Shown piece by piece: positions 1 through 7,597 of a DNA stretch of 64,000 bases. The translations under genes and the position numbers were made by a program. The notes below the pieces were generated by a model. The model did no database searches. It was not told the DNA's origin and was given only the letters and a program-made list of their open reading frames with translations. Position 1 is the stretch's first letter, and each line of letters opens with the position of its first letter. The stretch is taken from contig NZ_CP059735.1 of assembly GCF_000948975.2 (NCBI RefSeq), positions 5,888,603-5,952,602 on the forward strand, written 5' to 3'. The stretch is from Thalassomonas actiniarum. Lineage in GTDB: Bacteria; Pseudomonadota; Gammaproteobacteria; Enterobacterales; Alteromonadaceae.

Positions 1-417
1 CGCCAGCTTTTCTGTGGTCAGGGTATTGGAGCAATAATGGAAAATATCCGAAAGCTTAAAACTCTCTTCGTTAAAATCGTCACAGCTAAAACGCATATCC
101 GCGGTATCGTGCCGGTAAAAATTAAAGCTACGCTCTTTTTTATCGTCCAGGGATACCAGCACCAGCGCCGAATTGCTGTTTTCAAAGCTGCATAAATAAT
201 CGGTTTTCACCCGGTAGGCCGCCAATTGCTTATGTAAAAACTGGCCAAAATTATCCGAGCCGATGCCGCCGACAAAATAACTTTCGCCGCCGAGTTTTGC
301 AATGGCCACTGCAACATTTGCAGGTGCTCCGCCAGCAATAGGTTTGAAGCTGGTTTCATCGTCTTCATTGGGTAAAAAGTCGATGAGCACTTCACCAAAG
401 CACAACACTTTTTTCAT
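1..417 (-). CDS. Fructokinase / PfkB-family carbohydrate kinase (partial, C-terminus outside window)
   Basis: The reading frame starts with ATG at 417 and stays open for 139 codons to the left edge, so only the N-terminal part is present. The start MKKVLCFGEVLIDFLPNE and the glycine-rich segment IAGGAPANVAVAIAKLGG (about residues 27-44) are typical of the PfkB/ribokinase fold, in which this region binds the sugar. The context of sucrose phosphorylase, LacI regulator and sugar transporter suggests it phosphorylates the fructose released from sucrose, giving fructose-6-phosphate in the cytoplasm. It lies downstream of the TonB receptor on the same strand, separated by a strong hairpin. Substrate specificity is inferred from context; the catalytic C-terminal motif cannot be seen. 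Confidence 0.85.
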   Translation of the reverse strand, partial: MKKVLCFGEVLIDFLPNEDDETSFKPIAGGAPANVAVAIAKLGGESYFVGGIGSDNFGQFLHKQLAAYRVKTDYLCSFENSNSALVLVSLDDKKERSFNFYRHDTADMRFSCDDFNEESFKLSDIFHYCSNTLTTEKLA

Positions 418-477
418 TGGGGTTTCCTTTAAAAACAACCTGCTGCTTTATCCGATATAACATCACAATGCAGCAGG

Positions 478-528
478 TAAAATAAAAGCCCGGCTGCGCC
501 CGGCGTTCTGCCGGGCACAGGGGCTTTG
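478..528 (-). terminator. Strong hairpin between TonB receptor and fructokinase genes
   Basis: On the minus strand a GC-rich inverted repeat (arms about 485-504 and 510-527, each starting or ending with AAAGCCC/GGGCTTT) is followed by a T-rich run (TTTTATTTTA). It fits an intrinsic terminator of the receptor gene, or an attenuator that lowers read-through into the kinase gene. Confidence 0.65.
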
Positions 529-544
529 TTGACGTTAACCGAAA

Positions 545-2944
545 TTAGAACTCATATTTCAGTGCTAATGACGTCGTCCGGCCGTTAATGGTACGGGCAC
601 GGATAATGCCGTTATCCGGCACACTGCCTTCTTCGGCTTCGGTGATGCCATTGGTATCAAACAGGTTGTTGACGTTTAAAGATACCGACATGTTTTCTGT
701 CATCATATAAGAGACAAAACCGTTTACCTGGGTATAACCGTCGAATTCCAGATCGTTATTGTCCTGGGCATAGGCGTCTGTCGTGCCGATGATACTTAAA
801 CCGGCAGAGCCGTTGTTAAAGTTATAACGACCGATCAGAGAGTAAATGAAATCTGCCTGTCTGCGCGGAGTATTGCCAACAACATCAGCATTAATGGCAT
901 CTTTGGTGATCTCGGCATCGGTCCAGGTGATGCTGCCGCGCACATCGAAATTACCGAAATAATAAGCTGATTCCAACTCTATGCCTTTGGCTTCATAAAC
1001 CCGGTCAAAGAACTTCTGGCTGGTGGCTTCAAAGTTCTGCTCTTCGGTTTCGGCAAAAAACGCCGTGGCAAAAAGGGAGAACTTATCCTTGCGGAATTTC
1101 ACCCCAAGTTCATATTGGTCGACTTCATCCACCGCATCCTGCTCCGCTACCGAGCCGTCACTATTGATTTTACCGTACATCAAACGGTCGGCATTGGCAC
1201 GGCCACCATGGCTGAGGTTGGCAAAAACCGCCAAGTTATCGTCAAGGAAGTAATTGGCCCCTAAGGTGTAAGAGTTATAACTCCAGTCGTAGTTGATGGG
1301 GGAAGCATTAGCAATATCTGCCGAAGACACGCTTTGCTCTGGAATAGAGATCTCGCCGTCACGGTTCATATCCACTTGTGACTGCACCGTAGCAGCATAA
1401 TAACCGCTGGCTTCGCCACTGTCGTGGCGGAAACTGGCATCTATGGTCAAATCGTCAAAGTCGGCAGAAATATTGATATAGGGCGCATCGATATCATATT
1501 CGGCATCATAAGCCCGCTGACAGCAGTTGCCCCAGTAAGGCACCCCGTAGGCATAAAGACCATTGTCGGAATAGTTGGTGCCGTCGCTGCCGACAACATC
1601 AAGCAGAGCAGCATTATCGCCTTTGACTTCCATCAGGTAAGAGTTCCACATCCAGGACATGGCAATATTCTGTGTCGATTTATAATAACCGAAGGTTACC
1701 GTGGCGTAATCAAGTTCTTTGGTCAGTTTCAGATCGTTAACAATTGAACTCAGATCTTCAATTTCAACATCAAAGGTATGGATACGCATCGCCATATCAT
1801 CGCTAAATGCCTGCCCGGCATCGGGACCATTGGCATACATCAAAGCGGCACCGTCACCGCCGATAGCGCTGGCAATAGCACTGCTGTCTTCAACGCTGGC
1901 CGGAATTAAGGAGTTATAGTTACCGCTGACATCGCTTTTTCTTAAACGGTTTTCGATGGACCAGTTATTGCCCAGTTCGAAAAAGGCTTCAAAACCTATG
2001 CTGTTGACCACAGGGTTCATGCCGTCACGAACATCGCCGCGGCTGATATTGCCGTCGCCGTCAAGTCGCAGCGTGGAAAGCAGATAGGCCGAATGCGGAG
2101 TATCTTTCTGCGAGTCAAAGCCCGGCAGGGAATCGCCGTCGGCATACATAGGCATAGGCAGGTAACCAACCGTTTTATCGTCTAAGTGCTTGAAGTAAAA
2201 ACGCACGTAACCATCGTCAAATTCTTTGGTCAGGTTCGCCTTGATTTGGCCGCCTTTATTTGAGGTGTAGCCGGTATCCCGTGCCCCTTCACCCGTACGT
2301 AAAAAGCCGCCGATATGAAAACGAGTGCTGTCATTGATATAGCTGCCGTATTCAAAATCGGTGCGGTAGCTGTCGTAGTCCAGGCCGATGGTGGTGGAAA
2401 CGCTGCCGGATTCGCTGTCGCCGGTTTTGCTGATAAAGTTAATGATACCGCCGGGGGCGTTACTGGCGGCAGTTGCCGAGGTACCGCCACGAATAGCTTC
2501 TACCGTTTGTACGGTCGAGTCGGCGCGCAGGAAAGTATCGGCATTACCAAAAGAAATATCGCCAAATTGCATCACCGGCAGGCCATCTTCCTGCAGTTGC
2601 AGGAACTTCGCTCCCCCGGCCGCCACGGGTAAACCGCGCACCGCGATATTGGCATTACCTTCACCGCCGGTGGCTTCGGAGCGAATCCCCGGTAAAGAGC
2701 GGAAAATTTCCGAGGTGGTTCTCGGTGTGGTCACTTCCATTTGTTCGGCAGAAAAACTGCTGATGGAAACACTCGATGCCATAATGGTTTTACCCTTGGC
2801 AACACCGGTTACGACTATGCGCTCCATCCCCAGTGAATCATTTGGATCTGCTGCTTTATTTTCTCCTTCAGCCGCGATAGCCGTACTACTGATGGCAAGA
2901 GCTAACACGCTTAACGAAAACTTCTTTGACAAATGGTGAGACAT
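545..2944 (-). CDS. TonB-dependent outer-membrane receptor, probably for sucrose or related sugar
   Basis: 799 residues. A signal peptide (about 1-25, ending AIAA) is followed by a TonB-box-like ERIVVTGV (about 41-48), a plug domain (about 55-175, with VQTVEAIRGGTSA) and a long beta-barrel ending in aromatic FEF-type residues (LALKYEF). Such receptors import scarce substrates across the outer membrane using TonB energy. A LacI-type operator (3055-3068) upstream is shared with the sucrose phosphorylase/MFS promoter region, so the likely ligand is sucrose or a sucrose-containing oligosaccharide; this is inference. A perfect EF-hand-like loop (D525-E536) sits in the barrel. A TATAAT box at 3007-3012 (minus) is a candidate -10, but I see no good -35. 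Confidence 0.93.
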   Translation of the reverse strand: MSHHLSKKFSLSVLALAISSTAIAAEGENKAADPNDSLGMERIVVTGVAKGKTIMASSVSISSFSAEQMEVTTPRTTSEIFRSLPGIRSEATGGEGNANIAVRGLPVAAGGAKFLQLQEDGLPVMQFGDISFGNADTFLRADSTVQTVEAIRGGTSATAASNAPGGIINFISKTGDSESGSVSTTIGLDYDSYRTDFEYGSYINDSTRFHIGGFLRTGEGARDTGYTSNKGGQIKANLTKEFDDGYVRFYFKHLDDKTVGYLPMPMYADGDSLPGFDSQKDTPHSAYLLSTLRLDGDGNISRGDVRDGMNPVVNSIGFEAFFELGNNWSIENRLRKSDVSGNYNSLIPASVEDSSAIASAIGGDGAALMYANGPDAGQAFSDDMAMRIHTFDVEIEDLSSIVNDLKLTKELDYATVTFGYYKSTQNIAMSWMWNSYLMEVKGDNAALLDVVGSDGTNYSDNGLYAYGVPYWGNCCQRAYDAEYDIDAPYINISADFDDLTIDASFRHDSGEASGYYAATVQSQVDMNRDGEISIPEQSVSSADIANASPINYDWSYNSYTLGANYFLDDNLAVFANLSHGGRANADRLMYGKINSDGSVAEQDAVDEVDQYELGVKFRKDKFSLFATAFFAETEEQNFEATSQKFFDRVYEAKGIELESAYYFGNFDVRGSITWTDAEITKDAINADVVGNTPRRQADFIYSLIGRYNFNNGSAGLSIIGTTDAYAQDNNDLEFDGYTQVNGFVSYMMTENMSVSLNVNNLFDTNGITEAEEGSVPDNGIIRARTINGRTTSLALKYEF

Positions 2945-3442
2945 TGCTTTCCCCTCGTTACTTTCTGTTAATTTTGGCGTGATTTCTATGCGGTTTTAGT
3001 TGTCAAATTATAGGCCATAAAAATCACAGTCTTCCGACTTAACCTAAACCAAAGCTTAATCGATTAAGTTACTTTTAAGATTAACAAATGATTTTATAAT
3101 TGCAAGTCTATTTGGCTGATATTTAAGCGAACCAGGCTCAAGATGATAATTTACCACGAAATTACTGAACTTTACCTGCAGATAAAACAGCTGTGCATAC
3201 AGTTCAATCTACTGCTATAACCGTCAACAAAACAACTTAATCAAATAAGAAAAAATAAAACTAACATAGCAAAGCGATACCTGATAATGTGTAACAATTA
3301 AATCAGTGATCGGTCGTGGCGGGCTTTGCACCCCAGGGTTCGGCCGTTATTTTATTCCTTCGCCGAGCCTGGCTTAACAGCAGACGGCCAAATTAAGTTT
3401 TGATGCTGAGCTAAGCTGCTATAGAACAACAAAGTGAGCAAG
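2945..3442. other. Divergent regulatory region between TonB receptor and LacI regulator genes
   Basis: About 500 bp without a gene, AT-rich. It holds the palindromic operator at 3055-3068 and a minus-strand TATAAT at 3007-3012 in front of the receptor gene. I see no other clear signal; the GC-rich stretch about 3305-3400 has no obvious coding frame. Confidence 0.6.
3055..3068. promoter_or_regulatory. LacI-family operator upstream of TonB receptor
   Basis: Perfect 14-bp palindrome CTTAATCGATTAAG with a central CG, the usual form of LacI/PurR-type operators. The same core recurs at 6079-6094 in front of the sucrose phosphorylase and MFS genes. It lies about 50 bp upstream of a candidate -10 box for the receptor gene. 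The binding protein is inferred to be the LacI-type regulator encoded at 3443-4474. Confidence 0.75.
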
Positions 3443-4474
3443 ATGAAAAAAAGCAATGGTTTAACATTAAAAAAAGTTGCGGACATCCTGGGAGTGTCCA
3501 ATGCCACGGTTTCTAATGCCTTTAACCGCCCCGATCAGCTATCAGAAAAAAGACGTAAAGAAATCCTCGCCGCCTGCCATGAGCTCGGTTACAGCGGCCC
3601 CAACCAGGCCGCCAGGCTGCTGAGAAAAGGCAGTTCCAATATAGTCGCCCTGGTCCTGCCGGACAGCCTGGAATATATGGTCTCAGATCCCGTCGCCAAC
3701 CAATTTATGCGCGGGGTTACTTCGGTCCTGGAAAAGAACAACCTGAATTTACTGCTGTATTCCGGACAATCCCAAAGTATTCAGTCGGTGGTCGATTTTG
3801 TCGACGGCTTTATCTGTTACGGCGCGCCGAGAAACCCCAAATTGATCCCCCAGCTAAAAACCTCGGGCAAGAAAATCGTCACCGTCGATTTTGATATTGA
3901 AGGCATGGCTTCGGTCAATATCGATAACGAGCAGGCCGCCTACCAAATAGCTGATCAGGCGATACGGCTTGAACAGGATAATGTCGCCGTGCTCGGCCTG
4001 CGCCTGGTGGACAGCGAACAAATTTGCCGGGTATACGACAAGGAATTGCTCGACTGCAACAGCTCGATTTCACACCGCCGCCTGGACGGTTATAGCAAAG
4101 CACTCTCGGAAAAAGGCATCAACCTCGGCGGCGATCGCATCTGGAATATCCCGGAAAGCAATATCAAGCTCGCTTCGCTGGCCGCCAGAGAAGCCCTTTC
4201 CTGCCAGCCGCTGCCGAATGTCCTGTTGTGCATGAGTGATCTGATCGCCCTGGCCGCCATCCGCGAGGCCACGGCGATGGGCTTGAAGATCCCCGAAGAT
4301 ATCCGCATTGTCGGTTTTGACGGCATCGAAGAATCGTTAAGATCGACCCCTAAGCTGACCACGATTCACCAGTACAGTGATCTTAAGGGAGAAACAGCCG
4401 CCAAACTCTTTATCGATAACGACAATCATAATGAAGTCTTAGGCTATGAGCTGCAAATGGGCGACAGCTGTTAA
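3443..4474 (+). CDS. LacI-family transcriptional regulator of the sucrose genes
   Basis: 343 residues from ATG 3443; a GTG at 3434 in the same frame is an alternative start. The N-terminal helix-turn-helix (LTLKKVADILGVSNATVSNAF, starting about residue 7) and hinge (NQAARLLRKGSSN) are typical of LacI proteins. The rest is a periplasmic-binding-protein-like sugar sensor ending with the family-typical IPEDIRIVGFDGI. It is transcribed divergently from the receptor gene and convergently with sucrose phosphorylase. It probably represses both, using the CTTAATCGATTAAG operators, and responds to sucrose or a breakdown product. The effector cannot be read from the sequence. Confidence 0.9.
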   Translation: MKKSNGLTLKKVADILGVSNATVSNAFNRPDQLSEKRRKEILAACHELGYSGPNQAARLLRKGSSNIVALVLPDSLEYMVSDPVANQFMRGVTSVLEKNNLNLLLYSGQSQSIQSVVDFVDGFICYGAPRNPKLIPQLKTSGKKIVTVDFDIEGMASVNIDNEQAAYQIADQAIRLEQDNVAVLGLRLVDSEQICRVYDKELLDCNSSISHRRLDGYSKALSEKGINLGGDRIWNIPESNIKLASLAAREALSCQPLPNVLLCMSDLIALAAIREATAMGLKIPEDIRIVGFDGIEESLRSTPKLTTIHQYSDLKGETAAKLFIDNDNHNEVLGYELQMGDSC

Positions 4475-4527
4475 CAGCTAAGCAAACAGCAAAAACCGTG
4501 ACAGTACCAGGCATTCCGGAGCAGCTT

Positions 4528-4553
4528 TGCCGGCTTTTAAAGCCGGCATTTTT
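4528..4553 (+). terminator. Intrinsic terminator of the LacI regulator gene
   Basis: A perfect inverted repeat TGCCGGCTTT/AAAGCCGGCA (4528-4548) is followed by TTTTT on the plus strand. It lies between the convergent regulator and sucrose phosphorylase genes. Confidence 0.85.
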
Positions 4554-4569
4554 ATGCAAAACCTATGTG

Positions 4570-6045
4570 TTAATTTCCCGCCAGCAACTGAGCCAGGTCC
4601 AGCTGCTGCTGATGCTCACCGTCACTGAGGGAAATACTGGCCTGCTGCAGCGCCATATCCACCACTAAACGGGCACTATCACGACCATTAATCCATTTCA
4701 TACACAGCTTTTGCTTATCACCGCAAATTTCAAACAGGCCGTTAAATGCCTCACTCTGATTACGCAGCCGGATCAAAGCAGACAAGGCTTTAACCACAGG
4801 TTTCTCCATGGCCGCAGCAACCTGGGGTTTATTCAGATATGAGCGGTTAATATCCCGGCCGACATTAGTGCTTGCCAGCAGTTGCATATCATTTTCCAGC
4901 GCCAGCAAACCGCCGTAATAAACCTGGGGCACCCCGGGAGAGAAGAACTGGATAGCACGGGCGATCAGGTAATTAAGATCGTCTTTCGCCAGGGCATCAT
5001 AATAGCTGCAGTTAACCTGGTAGATATCAACATTACTGGCGGCGGCTCCGGAAGCTTTTTCACTGCCGCCGCCGCTGTTGTTGTGGATAGCGGCGATCAG
5101 TGTCTCGATTTGCTCCTGATGCAGTAAACCCGGCAGGTCATCTTTTCCGGCAACATCCTCGATGCCGATGCCGTCATGGGTATCGAGTACGGTAATACAA
5201 TTTCTCGGTGAGATCTTTAACCAGTTCACCAGCGGCTGTACATCCCGGGTGGTTAAATAATGCAACACCAGAGGCGGCAGGGCAAAGTCATACACCAGAT
5301 TCACCCGTTTGGCGATTTCAATCTGGGTTTTATAATAGGAATGAATTTCCACCAGCGACTTCATGCCGGCTTTATTGGCCATATCGGATAACTGATTAAT
5401 GAAGTCGAAGGTCTCATCTATCATAAAACAGCTGGTGCCGGCTTTTTTAATGGCAAAACCCGCCGCATCCAAGCGGATATAACTGATATTATTGGCGGCA
5501 AAGGTATCAATCACCTTGTGAAGGTATTGTTGCCCCAGCTCGCTTTTGACATCCAGATCTATCTGGCTATCGGTAAAGGTGGTCCAAAAGTCGATTGTTT
5601 CCCCCGTTGCCAGTTGGTAAGGGGTAAAACAGCCGGTGGTTTTCGGCCTGGGGATCAGTGACAGCAGCTCTTCACTGGCGCCGCCAGGAAAAACCTTGTC
5701 TTTGGTCAGAAATAAGTCCCAATAAACCGAGTTTTTCCCTTTCGCCAGCACATCCCGGAACTCTTTAGATTCGGCCGAGGCGTGGTTGACGATAAGATCC
5801 GCCATAATGTCACTATCACTGCCCAGCGCCTTGATATCTTGCCAGCACCCGATACGCTCATCAACCCGGGTATGATCTATCGGATCAAAACCGGCATCGC
5901 TGCCGTCGATGGGATAAAAAAAGGGCAGGATATGTACCCCGGAAAATAAACCGCTCAGTTCATTAGCCAGTAACTCATGAAGTTCAGGAATACCGGCGCC
6001 AGAGAGCCGGTCAGCATAGGTGATTAATTGCACGTTATTTTTCAT
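4570..6045 (-). CDS. Sucrose phosphorylase (GH13 family)
   Basis: 491 residues from ATG 6045, matching the family start MKNxVQLITYADRL; a GTG at 6057 would add four residues. The enzyme splits sucrose with phosphate to alpha-glucose-1-phosphate and fructose in the cytoplasm. Family landmarks are present, counted from the GTG: DGSDAGFDPIDHTRVDERIG (51-70), nucleophile D197 in YIRLDAAG, acid/base E237 in LVEIHSYYK, and transition-state stabiliser D295 in LDTHDGIG. QVNCSYYDAL and GVPQVYYGG are also typical. There is no signal peptide. It shares a promoter region and palindromic operator with the divergent MFS gene. A close relative with other acceptor specificity (e.g. sucrose-6-phosphate or glucosylglycerate phosphorylase) cannot be fully excluded. 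Confidence 0.93.
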   Translation of the reverse strand: MKNNVQLITYADRLSGAGIPELHELLANELSGLFSGVHILPFFYPIDGSDAGFDPIDHTRVDERIGCWQDIKALGSDSDIMADLIVNHASAESKEFRDVLAKGKNSVYWDLFLTKDKVFPGGASEELLSLIPRPKTTGCFTPYQLATGETIDFWTTFTDSQIDLDVKSELGQQYLHKVIDTFAANNISYIRLDAAGFAIKKAGTSCFMIDETFDFINQLSDMANKAGMKSLVEIHSYYKTQIEIAKRVNLVYDFALPPLVLHYLTTRDVQPLVNWLKISPRNCITVLDTHDGIGIEDVAGKDDLPGLLHQEQIETLIAAIHNNSGGGSEKASGAAASNVDIYQVNCSYYDALAKDDLNYLIARAIQFFSPGVPQVYYGGLLALENDMQLLASTNVGRDINRSYLNKPQVAAAMEKPVVKALSALIRLRNQSEAFNGLFEICGDKQKLCMKWINGRDSARLVVDMALQQASISLSDGEHQQQLDLAQLLAGN

Positions 6046-6073
6046 CAGTGTACTCACTAGGGTAATAAATAAT

Positions 6074-6102
6074 TTGAAACTTAATCGATTAAGTATTATC
6101 TT
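6074..6102 (+). promoter_or_regulatory. Candidate sigma-70 promoter of the MFS gene, overlapped by operator
   Basis: A -35 TTGAAA (6074-6079) and -10 TATCTT (6097-6102) are separated by exactly 17 bp, and this spacer is almost entirely the palindrome at 6079-6094. A repressor bound there would block RNA polymerase. Assignment is by pattern only. Confidence 0.5.
6079..6094. promoter_or_regulatory. LacI-family operator between sucrose phosphorylase and MFS genes
   Basis: Perfect 16-bp palindrome ACTTAATCGATTAAGT, sharing the 14-bp core found at 3055-3068. It sits in the 179-bp divergent region between the sucrose phosphorylase and transporter genes and could control both. Confidence 0.8.
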
Positions 6103-6224
6103 TAATCAAATATCAAATAGATTCAAGAAAAATTATTGTTTATTTCCAAATACGCTAATACGCCTGATAACCTGTCTAGATACCAGATGAGCTTAGCAGG
6201 ATGAAAACAACAGAAAGGTTTTTT

Positions 6225-7448
6225 ATGATGAATGCAACAACCCCTATCGACCACCAGCAAATGCAACGCATTAAATGGTTAACTTATATGATGTTTATGA
6301 TGTTTGCCATGACCACAGATGCGGTTGGCGTCATCATTCCGGAAATCATTACCGCTTATGATCTCAGCTTAACCGCTGCCAGCGCCTTTCATTATGTGCC
6401 TATGATCGCCATCGCCCTCAGCGGCCTGTTGCTGGGTTTTCTCGCCGATAAACTCGGCCGTAAAACCACTATTATTCTCGGGCTGATCGTTTTCTCCGTC
6501 ACCAGCTTTTTATTTGCCGTCGGTGATTCCTTCTGGTTTTTCCTCACCCTGATGGTATGCTCAGGCTGCGCCATAGGTTTCTTTAAAACCGGCGCCCTGG
6601 CACTGATCGGTGATATTTCCAGCTCAGGTAAAGAACACACCACCACCATGAATACCGTGGAAGGCTTTTTTGGCGTCGGCGCCATTATCGGACCGGCCAT
6701 CGTCAGCTACCTGCTGGCCAGCGGTTTTGCCTGGAAATACCTCTATGTGATCGCCGGCATCTTATGTGCGGCCCTGTGCCTGTTGGCATGGAAAACCAAT
6801 TACCCCGCCATGAAAAAAGACCACAGTGAAGAAATCACCTTAAAGCGCACCCTGAAAATGATGAAAAACCCTTATGCCCTGGGATTTTCTTCCGCCATCG
6901 CCTTATATGTGATCACCGAAGTCGCCATTTATGTCTGGATGCCGACCCTGCTGCGCGATTACCAGGGAGATATGGTGTGGCTGGCTACCTATGCCTTAAC
7001 CATCTTTTTTGTTTTTCGCGCCTTCGGTCGATTTTTAGGTGCCTGGGTCCTGAGCAAATTTAACTGGATGCAGGTGATGTTTGCCACCAGCCTGGCAATC
7101 TTTTGCTGTTACTTTTTCAGTATGCTCTACGGCATCAAGCTTGCCGTCTTCCTGCTGCCGTTATCCGGGTTATTTATGTCGATGATCTACCCTACCCTGA
7201 ATTCGAAAGGCATCAGCTGCTTTAAAAAATCAGAACACGGCGCCGTTGCCGGGGTGATTTTATTCTTTACCGCAGTCGCCGCTGCCCTGGGGCCGCTCGC
7301 CATGGGCGCGGTCAGCGACCTGTTCGGCGATGTCAAATACGGCTTTTATCTGGCCACAGGGTTTGCCGGGATCTTATTTTTAATGATGGCCTTTAACCTA
7401 CTGAAAAAACCCACCCAGGAAGTACTGCTCGAAGCCGAGCACGGCTAA
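6225..7448 (+). CDS. MFS transporter, probable sucrose permease
   Basis: 407 residues from the ATG at 6225, chosen because GAAAGG lies 6 nt upstream; an ATG at 6201 in frame is an alternative. About twelve hydrophobic segments are visible. The major-facilitator signature GFLADKLGRKTTIILG falls after the second segment, and the protein is rich in Phe/Met membrane helices. Divergent from sucrose phosphorylase across a shared operator, it most likely moves sucrose (or its cleavage products) across the inner membrane. Substrate is inferred from context. It is followed 149 bp later by pgi. Confidence 0.85.
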   Translation: MMNATTPIDHQQMQRIKWLTYMMFMMFAMTTDAVGVIIPEIITAYDLSLTAASAFHYVPMIAIALSGLLLGFLADKLGRKTTIILGLIVFSVTSFLFAVGDSFWFFLTLMVCSGCAIGFFKTGALALIGDISSSGKEHTTTMNTVEGFFGVGAIIGPAIVSYLLASGFAWKYLYVIAGILCAALCLLAWKTNYPAMKKDHSEEITLKRTLKMMKNPYALGFSSAIALYVITEVAIYVWMPTLLRDYQGDMVWLATYALTIFFVFRAFGRFLGAWVLSKFNWMQVMFATSLAIFCCYFFSMLYGIKLAVFLLPLSGLFMSMIYPTLNSKGISCFKKSEHGAVAGVILFFTAVAAALGPLAMGAVSDLFGDVKYGFYLATGFAGILFLMMAFNLLKKPTQEVLLEAEHG

Positions 7449-7470
7449 GGCCAAAGTTGCTGAAATTTTT

Positions 7471-7502
7471 CGCGGCCGGTGTTAACTAAAAGCCCGGCCG
7501 CG
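7471..7502. terminator. GC-rich hairpin between MFS and pgi genes
   Basis: Perfect 9-bp arms CGCGGCCGG/CCGGCCGCG around a 14-nt loop just after the MFS stop codon. No T-run follows on the plus strand, so it is a weak terminator or an mRNA-stability element. Confidence 0.4.
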
Positions 7503-7597
7503 CTCATAGAAACATCATATTGCCCGGGTATGCTAAAGCTTTCATTTAGATAATACCCGGATACCCAACCGACCAAAGCTAATCCCGAGGATTTCCA

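Noticed and set aside
2388-2939. 183-codon plus-strand frame opposite the TonB receptor
   Set aside because: It is antisense to a clear receptor gene, has no family features or ribosome site, and is explained as a shadow of the real coding frame.
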